From an uncultured Porticoccus sp. (GTDB lineage Bacteria > Pseudomonadota > Gammaproteobacteria > Pseudomonadales > Porticoccaceae), in the NCBI GenBank assembly GCA_950063125.1, contig CATLZI010000023.1, positions 1 through 14,370 on the forward strand: a DNA stretch of 14,370 nt, given 5' to 3'. The position numbers were made by a program, and so were the translations under genes. The notes under the pieces are model-generated. The model was not told the origin of the DNA and did no database searches. It worked only from the letters and a program-made list of their open reading frames with translations. Shown one piece after another: positions 1 through 7,426 of the stretch (positions are counted from its first letter, which is position 1; each line of letters opens with the position of its first letter).

Positions 1-36
1 CTCGTTTTCATGAACTTCGGTAGTCACAATTTTCAT
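1..36 (-). CDS. possible 5' end of an unidentified leftward gene (partial)
   Basis: An ATG at 36 on the minus strand opens a frame that stays open to the window edge and gives 12 residues, MKIVTTEVHENE. The fragment is too short to assign a family. It begins 63 nt after the tauE-like stop, so it could belong to the same transcript. Against it, no Shine-Dalgarno lies at normal distance: a strong AGGAGG occurs on this strand near 72-77, but about 36 nt from the ATG, with a hairpin between. The alternative is a rightward gene ending in TAG at 43-45 (last residues FHKA), with the hairpin at 52-66 as its terminator. The two readings cannot be separated without flanking sequence. I slightly favour the leftward start because its residues and codons look more like normal coding sequence. 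Confidence 0.3.
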   Translation of the reverse strand, partial: MKIVTTEVHENE

Positions 37-51
37 AAAGCATAGGTGATG

Positions 52-66
52 GGCTGCTGTGCAGCC
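52..66. terminator. small perfect hairpin, possible terminator
   Basis: GGCTGC, a 3-nt TGT loop and GCAGCC form a perfect 6-bp GC-rich stem. On the plus strand it is followed by AGTTTTCC, a short T run, so it could be a weak rho-independent terminator for a rightward gene left of the window. On the minus strand it sits downstream of the tauE-like stop but lacks a T run. Its role is uncertain. Confidence 0.4.
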
Positions 67-99
67 AGTTTTCCTCCTGCCTGCCAGAGGCTTTCACAG

Positions 100-828
100 C
101 TAGAAAAAGGCATCCAGTAGCATCACCACCCCACAGATCGGCATGAGAGTGAGCGTATAGACCCGAAAACGATGCTCATCTACATTTTTCAGGTGGTGCC
201 GGGCACACCATACACCCAAGGCACCACCCAAACCAATTACCAGGCCATAACCGGCAATTTCCAGGGTCATGGCGCCGAATCCGGTGTAGGCCAGCAGTTT
301 GGTGAGTTGCAGGATCAGCGAGTTGATTGCTTTTGTGGCAATAAGCTGCTCTTTCTGCAGGCCGTAGTTCAGTAGAAAGGGATTTTGCACCGGCCCGGTT
401 CCACCCACCAGTGCGGACAGGAAGGCAACGCCGAGTCCCAGCGGAAAGAACCACTGGCGCCGCATCTTAAAAGAGCGGCTGGATTTGCCAAAACGGTACT
501 GAAATACCGTTGAGATCAGAAACAGCGCCAACGCCAGCTGTATCCAGAAAACCGGAATCTGGCTAAAGGTCCAGGCGCCGAGTATCGCTCCACACAGGCT
601 ACCGGGAATCATCCAGCGGCATACCTGCCAATCGACACTATGCCTGAACAGCCAGGCGCGGGAAGGGTTTGCAAGAAAGGCGCCCAGGCTGATTGCCGGT
701 GCCACGGTTTGCGGGCCAAGCAGCAGTGCAACCAGTGGAATCATCAACATGGCTGCGCCGCCAGCAGCGATGGTGCTGATAAACCATGCTGCGAGCCCTG
801 CAATAAACAGAATCGACGCAATGATCAT
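100..828 (-). CDS. TauE/SafE family sulfite/sulfur-anion exporter
   Basis: This 242-residue inner-membrane protein has about eight hydrophobic segments and little else. It matches the TauE/SafE family (formerly DUF81) in length and layout. An N-terminal helix carries the small-residue stretch AAGGAAMLMIP at about residues 21-31. After a basic cytoplasmic loop (KSSRSFKMRR) comes the second-half family signature, VGGTGPVQNPFLLNYGL followed by ATKAINS. Family members move sulfite, sulfoacetate or related anions out of the cell. The exact substrate cannot be read from sequence. Its ATG overlaps the stop of the upstream sulfurtransferase gene in an ATGA (825-828) and no Shine-Dalgarno precedes it, so translation is probably coupled. 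The partner suggests that the exported anion is a sulfur species from sulfurtransferase metabolism; that is inference. Confidence 0.88.
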   Translation of the reverse strand: MIIASILFIAGLAAWFISTIAAGGAAMLMIPLVALLLGPQTVAPAISLGAFLANPSRAWLFRHSVDWQVCRWMIPGSLCGAILGAWTFSQIPVFWIQLALALFLISTVFQYRFGKSSRSFKMRRQWFFPLGLGVAFLSALVGGTGPVQNPFLLNYGLQKEQLIATKAINSLILQLTKLLAYTGFGAMTLEIAGYGLVIGLGGALGVWCARHHLKNVDEHRFRVYTLTLMPICGVVMLLDAFF

Positions 829-1667
829 GAATGGGGTGATGTCTCAATAATTGAATCGGGGTAACTACACCAGTCGCTCCAGCTACCCGGATAGAGTTTT
901 GCAGACTCGACCCCGATCATTGCCAGTGATAGCAAATCGACACAGGCGGTTACTCCCGAGCCACAATAAACCACTGGCGGTGGCGACAATGTCAGTTTTT
1001 GCCAGACAAGACGCTGTTGTTCGATCGGCAGCATGTTGCCATCCACATCGACAAACTGCTGCCAGGGCACATTGATTGCGCCGGGTATATGGCCGGCGAT
1101 CGGATCGATCGGTTCCTCTTCACCGCGATAGCGGGGTGCTTCCCTGGCGTCGATCAGTGCAGATGCGTTATCCCTACCGGATTGTTTGATATCAGGGTAT
1201 GTCGCGGTCATGGCGGCATTTTCAATGGCGAGAAAATCACCCGGCACTGCATTTTTCGGGATGGTTGTATTCGCCGGTAATCCGGCGGCCAGCCATGCCT
1301 TGATGCCCCCGTCGAGAATGCGCACCTGCGGGTGTCCAAAATAGCGCAAAAGCCACCACAGGCGGGCGGCACCTGCCAGTCGGTTGTCATCATAGGCGAT
1401 CACCAGCGAGTTCCTGGTTACACCGGATGCGCGCATGCGGTTCGTGAACGCCTCCGGATCGGGTAACGGGTGTCGGCCACCGTGTAGCCCCCTGGGTCCG
1501 GATAAATCTTTTTCCATATCCAGGTGAACAGCGTCGGGAATGTGGCCCCGTTGATAGGCGCTCAGCCCCTCGCCGGGATCCGTCAGCGAAAACCGGCAAT
1601 CAAAAATGACCACCTTGCCCGCAAGGTGCTGTTGAAGTTGTTCCACACCGATTAGCCAACGTTTCAT
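825..1667 (-). CDS. sseA: 3-mercaptopyruvate/thiosulfate sulfurtransferase (tandem rhodanese)
   Basis: This is a two-domain rhodanese protein of 280 residues from the chosen start, the usual size for the family. Such enzymes transfer sulfane sulfur from 3-mercaptopyruvate or thiosulfate to a thiol or cyanide through a cysteine persulfide. The N-terminal half is the inactive domain (GHIPDAVHLDME, then LDGGIKAWLAAGLP). The C-terminal half carries a second GHIPGAINVPW and the catalytic loop CGSGVTA, with the active Cys at residue 235 from this start. It ends in LYPGSWSDWCS. CGSGVTA is the 3-mercaptopyruvate-type loop; classical thiosulfate enzymes have basic residues there. I prefer the ATG at 1667: AGGA (1675-1678) lies 7 nt upstream, whereas the in-frame ATG at 1682 has no ribosome site. 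The 3' end overlaps the tauE-like start by 4 nt. Use of mercaptopyruvate rather than thiosulfate is inferred from the loop alone. Confidence 0.9.
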   Translation of the reverse strand: MKRWLIGVEQLQQHLAGKVVIFDCRFSLTDPGEGLSAYQRGHIPDAVHLDMEKDLSGPRGLHGGRHPLPDPEAFTNRMRASGVTRNSLVIAYDDNRLAGAARLWWLLRYFGHPQVRILDGGIKAWLAAGLPANTTIPKNAVPGDFLAIENAAMTATYPDIKQSGRDNASALIDAREAPRYRGEEEPIDPIAGHIPGAINVPWQQFVDVDGNMLPIEQQRLVWQKLTLSPPPVVYCGSGVTACVDLLSLAMIGVESAKLYPGSWSDWCSYPDSIIETSPHS

Positions 1668-1674
1668 CCACTGT

Positions 1675-1678
1675 TCCT
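1675..1678 (-). promoter_or_regulatory. Shine-Dalgarno deciding the sulfurtransferase start
   Basis: AGGA on the minus strand lies 7 nt before the ATG at 1667. The in-frame ATG at 1682 is preceded by ACCACCT, which has no Shine-Dalgarno character. A TATGATAAT -10-like stretch (1697-1705) would put the transcript start near 1690, leaving a normal leader for 1667 but almost none for 1682. No convincing -35 accompanies it. Confidence 0.55.
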
Positions 1679-1801
1679 GCATAGGTGGTATTTCACATTA
1701 TCATAGTGCCAAATATCCGATGGATTTACGGGTATTTATTTGCATCATCCACGGTCAGCCCCTAACCTTGCCGAGCCCCTTTCAGGAACAACGGACCTGC
1801 C

Positions 1802-3061
1802 ATGCTGAGATTGATTTTCCCGATCTGCGCGTTGCTGGCCAGTATTGCACTATTGCTGGTTGGTAGCGGCCTGCTCAATACCTTACTGGCCCTGCGCGGC
1901 ACGATTGAAGGCTATTCGGATAGTATGCTGGGTTTCATCATGTCCGGCTATTTTTTCGGTTTTTTTGTCGGCACTCACCTGGCATTGCCTTTGATCAATC
2001 GTATCGGTCATATTCGTACGTTTGCCTTTTGTGCGGCATTTACCGCCTGTTTTTCGCTACTGCATGTGCTGTTTCTTGATCCCTACATCTGGCTGCTGTT
2101 GAGGGTCATGACAGGTGCCAGCCTGGTCATTCTCTACACCGTGATTGAGAGCTGGTTGAACGGTCAGACATCCCCCGAGAACAGGGGCCGGGTCTTTGCC
2201 ATTTATATGATGGTGACACTGATTGCCCTGGCACTGGCGCAACAATTTCTCCACCTGGCTGCGCCAACCGCTTTCACCCTTTTTGCCGTGTCTGCGATTC
2301 TGATCTGCCTCAGTGTGACGGCAATTACCTGGACGCGGATGGCACAGCCAGTATTCTCTGATGCTCCGAAAATGAAGCTGAAAAGGTTGTGGGGGCTGGC
2401 ACCGGTAGCCCTGATGGCCGCCGTGTTCTCTGGCCTTTCCATGGGAGCTTTCTGGGGCATGGGCGCGCTTTATGCCGGTCGTGTGGGCCTTGATAATAGT
2501 GGCATTGCCACCTTCATCAGTTGCGTGATTATCGGCGGCGCTATTTTTCAATACCCACTGGGTCGTTATTCCGATCGCCACGACCGTCGCAGGGTGCTGG
2601 CTTTTGCCAGCGCCCTGGCTGCCATTGCGGCGCTGCTGATGTCCTTTTTCTCCAATATGATGGGGCTGTTTCTGGCCGCTTCGGTCTTTTATGGCGGGAT
2701 GGCATTTTTCATCTATCCGGTGGCGGTAGCCCACCTGGTGGACCATCTGGACCATAACGATATTTTGCCCGGTGGCAGCACCCTGTTGTTGATCCACGGG
2801 ATTGGTGCTGCATTTGGGCCGGCATTAGCCGGTCAGCTTATGGACTCCCTCGGTCCCCACGCGCTGCCGGTATTTTTTGCGCTGATGCAGATGCTGTTGG
2901 CGCTATATACAGTCATCAAACTTCGCGAGGTGCAAGTGGAGGTACTGGAAAATGCCGGACAGTTTGTTGCCATGGTTCGCACAACGCCCTCGGCATTGGA
3001 AATGATGCCCGACGAGCCGATTGAGGCTGAACTCAATACAGAGACTGATCACTCGAGGTGA
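1802..3061 (+). CDS. MFS transporter, YcaD-like
   Basis: This 419-residue major facilitator superfamily permease has about 12 hydrophobic segments, followed by an acidic cytoplasmic tail of about 40 residues. The loop between helices 8 and 9 holds the MFS motif A variant GRYSDRHDRRR at 254-264. The first half carries INRIGHIRTFAF (65-76) and VIESWLN (114-120), which recall the E. coli YcaD group of uncharacterised MFS proteins. The substrate is unknown for that group and cannot be inferred here. The ATG at 1802 has GGA six nt upstream. The gene diverges from the sulfurtransferase gene across 134 nt that must hold both promoters, and is followed 80 nt later by a co-directional EamA transporter. 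A GATCAC/GTGATC hairpin spans its stop codon (3047-3063) without a T run. Confidence 0.88.
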   Translation: MLRLIFPICALLASIALLLVGSGLLNTLLALRGTIEGYSDSMLGFIMSGYFFGFFVGTHLALPLINRIGHIRTFAFCAAFTACFSLLHVLFLDPYIWLLLRVMTGASLVILYTVIESWLNGQTSPENRGRVFAIYMMVTLIALALAQQFLHLAAPTAFTLFAVSAILICLSVTAITWTRMAQPVFSDAPKMKLKRLWGLAPVALMAAVFSGLSMGAFWGMGALYAGRVGLDNSGIATFISCVIIGGAIFQYPLGRYSDRHDRRRVLAFASALAAIAALLMSFFSNMMGLFLAASVFYGGMAFFIYPVAVAHLVDHLDHNDILPGGSTLLLIHGIGAAFGPALAGQLMDSLGPHALPVFFALMQMLLALYTVIKLREVQVEVLENAGQFVAMVRTTPSALEMMPDEPIEAELNTETDHSR

Positions 3062-3141
3062 TCCACGGTTGCTGTGCGATGACATAAACAGCCCGTCAGG
3101 CGGGTGGTCGATTACTCTGGAAAAGCAGATCAGGTGAGCTA

Positions 3142-4020
3142 ATGGTTGTTCTATGGATGATGGGCGCGTTGCTGTCACTGTCGCTGATGGCGGTGGGGGC
3201 ACGGGAGTTATCCGGTAGTGTCGATACATTCCAGACCCTGTTTATCCGCAGTGTGATTGGTCTGGCGATCATTTCTGTCATTATTTACCGGGTTGGCGGC
3301 AAGAAACACTTCATCACACAGCGACCAAAGCTCCATATTGTGAGAAACCTGTTTCACTTTGGGGGCCAGTATGGCTGGTTTCTGGGTATTGGCCTGTTGC
3401 CACTGGCCCAGGTGTTTGCGCTGGAATTCACAGTACCCTTCTGGGTGGCCATCATTGCAGCGGTGTTCCTGGGCGAACAGCTGACACCGAGGCGCATGCT
3501 GGCAGTGGCATTGGGTATTGCCGGCGTGGTAGTTATTCTCAAGCCGGGTATTGAAATACTTGAGCTGGCCTCGTTGGTCGTGCTGGCCTCGGCGCTAAGT
3601 TTTTCATGTGCGTATGTGGCCACCAAATCATTGTCCCGCAGTGAACATCCACTGACGGTTCTGTTCTATATGTGCCTGGTTCAGATGCCAGTCAGCCTTG
3701 CGCTGGCTTTGCCCAACTGGAGCCTGCCGCGTGATCCAGAGCAATGGTGGTGGCTTTTTATTGTCGGGGTGACGGCGCTGACGGCCCACTTCTGTATAAC
3801 CACAGCCATGAAAACATCGGATGCGGGTATCGTCGTGACGCTGGATTTTCTGCGCTTGCCGTTAATCGGATTAGTGGGCATTCTGTTTTATCGCGAGGCT
3901 TTTGATATGGTCCTTTTGTTGGGGGCGGGCTTGATGCTTGCGGGCAATCTGATCAATATTTACCGGCCCAGAAAGCAGCGGGCGCTGTTGGTTGATACCG
4001 TGGCTGCCGATAAAGAATAA
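3142..4020 (+). CDS. EamA/DMT family transporter
   Basis: This 292-residue drug/metabolite transporter is made of two EamA repeats with about ten membrane segments. The first repeat includes FIRSVIGLAII and the family-typical VFALEFTVPFWVAIIAAVFLGE stretch (about residues 90-112), then AGVVVILKPG. The second repeat includes HFCITTAMKTSDAGIVVTLDFLRLPLIGLVG, ending in AGNLINIYR and a short charged tail. Members export amino acids, metabolites or drugs, and this sequence does not indicate which. The ATG has AGG seven nt upstream. It lies 80 nt after the MFS gene and 39 nt before the SIMPL gene on the same strand, so an operon of three is plausible. A functional link between the three products is not obvious. 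Confidence 0.9.
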   Translation: MVVLWMMGALLSLSLMAVGARELSGSVDTFQTLFIRSVIGLAIISVIIYRVGGKKHFITQRPKLHIVRNLFHFGGQYGWFLGIGLLPLAQVFALEFTVPFWVAIIAAVFLGEQLTPRRMLAVALGIAGVVVILKPGIEILELASLVVLASALSFSCAYVATKSLSRSEHPLTVLFYMCLVQMPVSLALALPNWSLPRDPEQWWWLFIVGVTALTAHFCITTAMKTSDAGIVVTLDFLRLPLIGLVGILFYREAFDMVLLLGAGLMLAGNLINIYRPRKQRALLVDTVAADKE

Positions 4021-4059
4021 TGATGCTTCAACGGCGATTGATAACCAGTGAGATAGCGT

Positions 4060-4788
4060 ATGACTAAAATGATGGATGGTACCCGCCTCAGTGCATTGAT
4101 TCTGGGTGTGGCAATGATCGCAGGGTTGGCCTCACTGGGTTACCTGTTGGGCAATGCGCTTATTCAGTTCAAGGAATACGAACGAAGCGTCAATGTTAAG
4201 GGGCTTTCCGAGCGGGAATATCCTGCAGATGTGGTTATCTGGCCGATAGTGTTTGCTGAAGCGAGCAATGATCTGGAGCAGCTTTACAACTCAATTGAGG
4301 ACAGTACCGGCAAAATCCGCCAGTTCCTGCTGGATAGCGGGTTGGAGGCCAGCGAGGTCAGTGTCTCTTTGCCGGCAATTACCGATAAGTCAGCCCGGGA
4401 ATACGACAGTGGTACCCGCGCTGAATTCCGGTTCACTGCCAACCAGACGGTGACTATTTATTCTTCCCGGGTGGATCAGGTCAGGTCTCTGATGGCCTCC
4501 CTTTCTGAGTTGGGAAAGCAGGGTATCGTATTTACCGGGGGGAACTATCAGAGCCGCCCCGAGTTTCTTTTTACCCGGTTAAACGAGGTGAAACCGGAGA
4601 TGATCGAGGAGGCCACCCGTGAGGCACGTCAGGTGGCGGAAAAATTTGCAGAAGATTCACAGAGCGAGCTGGGTAAGATCAAGCGCGCCTCACAGGGACA
4701 GTTCAGCATCACACCAAGGGATACCAACAATCCCCACATCATGAAAGTCCGGGTGGTGTCGACAATCGAGTATTACTTGTCGGACTGA
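4060..4788 (+). CDS. SIMPL domain (DUF541) membrane-anchored periplasmic protein
   Basis: This 242-residue protein has one N-terminal hydrophobic segment (about residues 10-32) without a clear cleavage site, so it is probably an anchor with the rest in the periplasm. The body matches the SIMPL/DUF541 pattern. It has VNVKGLSEREYPADVVIWPIVF after the anchor, an NSIEDSTGKIRQFLLDSGL helix, then a strand-rich middle. Next comes EEATREARQVAEKFAEDSQSELGKI and a C-terminal strand ending VRVVSTIEYYL. The biochemical role of the family is poorly defined; some members are linked to oxidative-stress resistance or outer-membrane assembly. The start is supported by GTGAG a few nt upstream. It is the last gene of the rightward trio and converges on the ATPase gene, with only 43 nt between the stops and no clear terminator. 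Confidence 0.85.
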   Translation: MTKMMDGTRLSALILGVAMIAGLASLGYLLGNALIQFKEYERSVNVKGLSEREYPADVVIWPIVFAEASNDLEQLYNSIEDSTGKIRQFLLDSGLEASEVSVSLPAITDKSAREYDSGTRAEFRFTANQTVTIYSSRVDQVRSLMASLSELGKQGIVFTGGNYQSRPEFLFTRLNEVKPEMIEEATREARQVAEKFAEDSQSELGKIKRASQGQFSITPRDTNNPHIMKVRVVSTIEYYLSD

Positions 4789-4831
4789 TTTTCGGCGCTG
4801 TGTTGTGCTGGAGAGTGCACTGGCGCGCTGT

Positions 4832-6475
4832 TTAAACCAGTTTCGTAGGGGGCCTTGTCGATAGTGTAGGGTTTGTCGAAAGTGCAGGTATTGCCGATAG
4901 CAGTTTGCGGCTGTAGTCGTGCCCGGGATTGGCAAACAGGGTCTCGGTCTCGGCAATTTCCACCAGTTCGCCGTGATGCATCACGGCGATGCGATCGGCG
5001 ATATAGCGCACCACAGACAGGTCGTGGGAAATAAACAGCATGGTCAGGTTGTGTTTCTCCACCAGTGCCAGGATCAAGACCAGTATTTGCGCCTGAATCG
5101 TCACGTCGAGTGCCGAAACCGGTTCATCAGCGATAATCAATTCCGGTTTGGTGGCGATGGCCCGGCCAATCGCGATGCGCTGCCGCTGGCCCCCTGAAAA
5201 CTCGTGGGGGTATTTGCGAATTGCCGCTCTGGCCAGTCCCACATCGTCCATCAGTGCCAATACCTGTGCCGTTACCGTTTTTCGGGTTGCCAGGCCGTGG
5301 TAGAGCAGCGGTTCTGCGAGGCAGTCAAAGACGGTCATGCGAGGGTTGAGGGATGCGTAGGGGTCCTGAAAAATCATCTGCATCCGGCGGCGCAGTGGCG
5401 TCATTCGTTTCTGCCGAAGGCCCACCAGATCCGTGCCATCAAATATCACAGTGCCACTGGTCACCGGTACCAGCTGCAATATGGATCTGCCCAGTGTCGA
5501 TTTGCCGGAACCGGACTCACCCACCAGCCCGAGAATCTCGCCGCGCTGAATAGTCAGGGATACCTCGTTTACAGCTTTTTTGTCCGCTTTCTGTCGGCTG
5601 AGCCATCCTCCGCTGTTATCCGCGAAACAGGTGGTCAAGCGGTCAATCAGCAGCAATGGTTGATCACTGGGCTGAGACGGATGGGGTTTGCTGCCCGATG
5701 GAATCGATGCCAGTAATGTCCTGGTATAGCCTGAACGGGGCTTCTGGAAAATATCGTCGACCGGCCCTGTCTCAACGATTCTGCCTTCCTTCATCACGGC
5801 CACCCGGTCCGCCAGGCTGGCCACAACAGCCAGGTCGTGGCTGATAAAAATGACGGCGATAATGCGCCGCTTTTGCAGTGCCTTGATCAGGGAGAGGATC
5901 TGGGCCTGTATGGTCACATCGAGTGCTGTGGTCGGTTCATCACAGATCAACAGTTTCGGTTCGGCAATCATCGCCATTGCGATCATTACCCGTTGGCGCA
6001 TCCCTCCCGAGAATTCGTGCGGGTAGTTGTGAATGCGCGTTTCCGGGTCGGCAATACCCACTTCATCGAGCATCGTTACAGCGCGTTTCAGGGCCTGCTG
6101 ACGGTTCAGGTTTCGATGGTATAAGAGTGGCTCAATCAGCTGTTCGCCCACAGTCAGGTAGGGGTTTAGCGATGTCATGGGATCCTGAAAAATGATTCCG
6201 ATTTCGTTGCCTCTGATCCGGCGCAGAGTGTCCGGTTGCATGCTCAGCAGGTCACGGCCTTCAAACAGTGCAATCCCCGACTCAATTTTTCCCGGTGGTT
6301 GGGGTATCAAGTTCAGCAGGCTGTAACAGGTCACTGATTTGCCTGAGCCGGATTCACCGACAATGGCCAGTATTTCGCCGTGATCCACGGAAAAACTGAC
6401 ACCGTCCACCGCCTTCATCACCCCCGCACGGGTGTGGAAATGGACGTTCAGGTTATCAACATTTAAAAGCATCAT
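4832..6475 (-). CDS. fused double-ATPase of peptide ABC importer (DppD-DppF / YejF type)
   Basis: This 547-residue cytoplasmic protein contains two complete ABC nucleotide-binding domains of the Opp/Dpp class. Domain 1 has Walker A GESGSGKS at 40-47, signature FSGGMRQR at 155-162, Walker B ending ICDEP near 177-181 and switch SHD at 212-214. Domain 2 has GESGSGKS at 319-326, FSGGQRQR at 427-434, IADEP at 448-452 and SHD at 483-485. Both halves keep all catalytic motifs, so both sites should hydrolyse ATP. The fusion replaces the separate OppD and OppF, as in YejF. It energises the permeases encoded just upstream. No Shine-Dalgarno precedes ATG-ATG at 6475-6470. The 66-nt gap after oppC is AT-rich and may hold a promoter. 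The C-terminus ends in a short low-complexity tail. Confidence 0.96.
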   Translation of the reverse strand: MMLLNVDNLNVHFHTRAGVMKAVDGVSFSVDHGEILAIVGESGSGKSVTCYSLLNLIPQPPGKIESGIALFEGRDLLSMQPDTLRRIRGNEIGIIFQDPMTSLNPYLTVGEQLIEPLLYHRNLNRQQALKRAVTMLDEVGIADPETRIHNYPHEFSGGMRQRVMIAMAMIAEPKLLICDEPTTALDVTIQAQILSLIKALQKRRIIAVIFISHDLAVVASLADRVAVMKEGRIVETGPVDDIFQKPRSGYTRTLLASIPSGSKPHPSQPSDQPLLLIDRLTTCFADNSGGWLSRQKADKKAVNEVSLTIQRGEILGLVGESGSGKSTLGRSILQLVPVTSGTVIFDGTDLVGLRQKRMTPLRRRMQMIFQDPYASLNPRMTVFDCLAEPLLYHGLATRKTVTAQVLALMDDVGLARAAIRKYPHEFSGGQRQRIAIGRAIATKPELIIADEPVSALDVTIQAQILVLILALVEKHNLTMLFISHDLSVVRYIADRIAVMHHGELVEIAETETLFANPGHDYSRKLLSAIPALSTNPTLSTRPPTKLV

Positions 6476-6487
6476 ATTATTTTATAA

Positions 6488-6516
6488 ATCATAAAGTTAC
6501 AGGTTTATTGTGATAA
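6488..6516 (-). promoter_or_regulatory. candidate sigma-70 promoter for the fused ATPase gene
   Basis: On the minus strand TTATCA (6511-6516, 4 of 6 consensus positions) and TATGAT (6488-6493, 5 of 6) are separated by exactly 17 nt. They lie in an AT-rich 66-nt gap between oppC and the ATPase gene. The predicted transcript start would be about 5 nt from the ATG at 6475, giving a nearly leaderless mRNA. That fits the lack of a Shine-Dalgarno. This is read from sequence only; AT-rich DNA produces such matches by chance. Confidence 0.4.
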
Positions 6517-6541
6517 ATTAGTTTAAATGTTTCCTGCTCAA

Positions 6542-7426
6542 CTAATCCTTTGATGCTTTGGGGTCCAGGGCATCCCGCAGGCCATCACCGAGGAAGTTGA
6601 GTGCGAAGAGGGTGATGGATAATGCCAGCCCCGGGAATATCAACAGCCAGGGGTATTCCTCCATGCTCTCGACACCGTGGGAAATCAGTAATCCCCAGGA
6701 GCTCTGGGGTGGTTGGATGCCCAGCCCGAGAAAACTGAGGAAGGCTTCCAGCAGCATCACATTGGGAATGGTCAGGGTGGTGTAGACAATGACCGGGCCC
6801 AGTGTATTCGGGATCAGGTGTCGGCGAATGATGATCCAGCGGGACAGGCCCATCGAAAAAGCCGCCTCAATAAATTCCTGATGGCGAAGATTCTGTACCT
6901 GCCCCCGGACTATGCGCGCCATGGTGAGCCATTCCACTGCACCAATCGCCAGGAACAGCAACAGAATATTGCGGCCGAATACCACCATAAGCAGCACGAT
7001 GAAAATCATAAAGGGCAGGGCATAGAGAATATCTACCAACCGCATCATCACAGCATCGACGCGGCCTCCGGCATAGCCGGCCACGGTACCCCAGAGCACG
7101 CCGATGACCAGCGCCACGCCAGTGGCAACAAAGCCCACCAGCAGAGAGACGCGACTGCCGTACATGATGCGGGTCAGCATATCCCGGCCAAAGATATCCG
7201 TGCCCAGCCAGTGTGCTGCCGACGGCGGTGAGGCCCCCAGTTGCAGGTTCTGCTGCTCGTAACCGTAGGGGGCTATCCAGGGTGTCAGCAGTGCGATGAC
7301 ACAGAAGAACACCATGACAGCGAGGCCAAACAGGGCCAGGTGATTTTTGCGCAACCGCACCCAGCCATCGCGCCAGAGCGACGTCCCTTTTTCTGGAGCT
7401 GAAGCTGCTGATATGGGATTTACCAT
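6542..7426 (-). CDS. oppC: peptide ABC transporter permease, OppC/DppC type
   Basis: This 294-residue inner-membrane permease of the binding-protein-dependent family has about six membrane helices. The N-terminal OppC region (WVRLRKNHLALFGL) leads into helix 1. A periplasmic stretch contains HWLGTDIFGRDMLTRIMYGSR, the hallmark of OppC/DppC proteins. The EAA loop contacting the ATPase is EAAFSMGLSRWIIIRRHLIPN. The end FLGDGLRDALDPK is also typical. A GTG at 7471 would add 15 residues, but no ribosome site precedes it. The ATG at 7426 overlaps the oppB stop as TGATG and has AGCAGG about 8 nt upstream, so I use it. It pairs with OppB to form the channel. The stop is followed by the AT-rich gap before the ATPase gene. 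Confidence 0.95.
   Translation of the reverse strand: MVNPISAASAPEKGTSLWRDGWVRLRKNHLALFGLAVMVFFCVIALLTPWIAPYGYEQQNLQLGASPPSAAHWLGTDIFGRDMLTRIMYGSRVSLLVGFVATGVALVIGVLWGTVAGYAGGRVDAVMMRLVDILYALPFMIFIVLLMVVFGRNILLLFLAIGAVEWLTMARIVRGQVQNLRHQEFIEAAFSMGLSRWIIIRRHLIPNTLGPVIVYTTLTIPNVMLLEAFLSFLGLGIQPPQSSWGLLISHGVESMEEYPWLLIFPGLALSITLFALNFLGDGLRDALDPKASKD

Noticed and set aside
2057..2797. 246-codon minus-strand frame inside the MFS gene
   Set aside because: It is antisense to a clear transporter, and its His/Gln/Gly-rich composition is the expected mirror of hydrophobic codons.
3047..3063. GATCAC/GTGATC hairpin across the MFS stop codon as a terminator
   Set aside because: The stem is only 6 bp, not GC-rich, and no T run follows; the next gene is close and co-directional.
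3090..3105. CCCG/CGGG stem in the MFS-EamA gap as a terminator
   Set aside because: It has four base pairs and no T tract on the coding strand; the weak T run is on the strand with no gene.
4789..4831. Terminator between the convergent SIMPL and ATPase genes
   Set aside because: I could not find a convincing stem with a T tract on either strand in this 43-nt gap.
6500..6520. CRP-like TGTGA site in the AT-rich gap
   Set aside because: Only one half-site is present; the partner TCACA is missing at the correct spacing.
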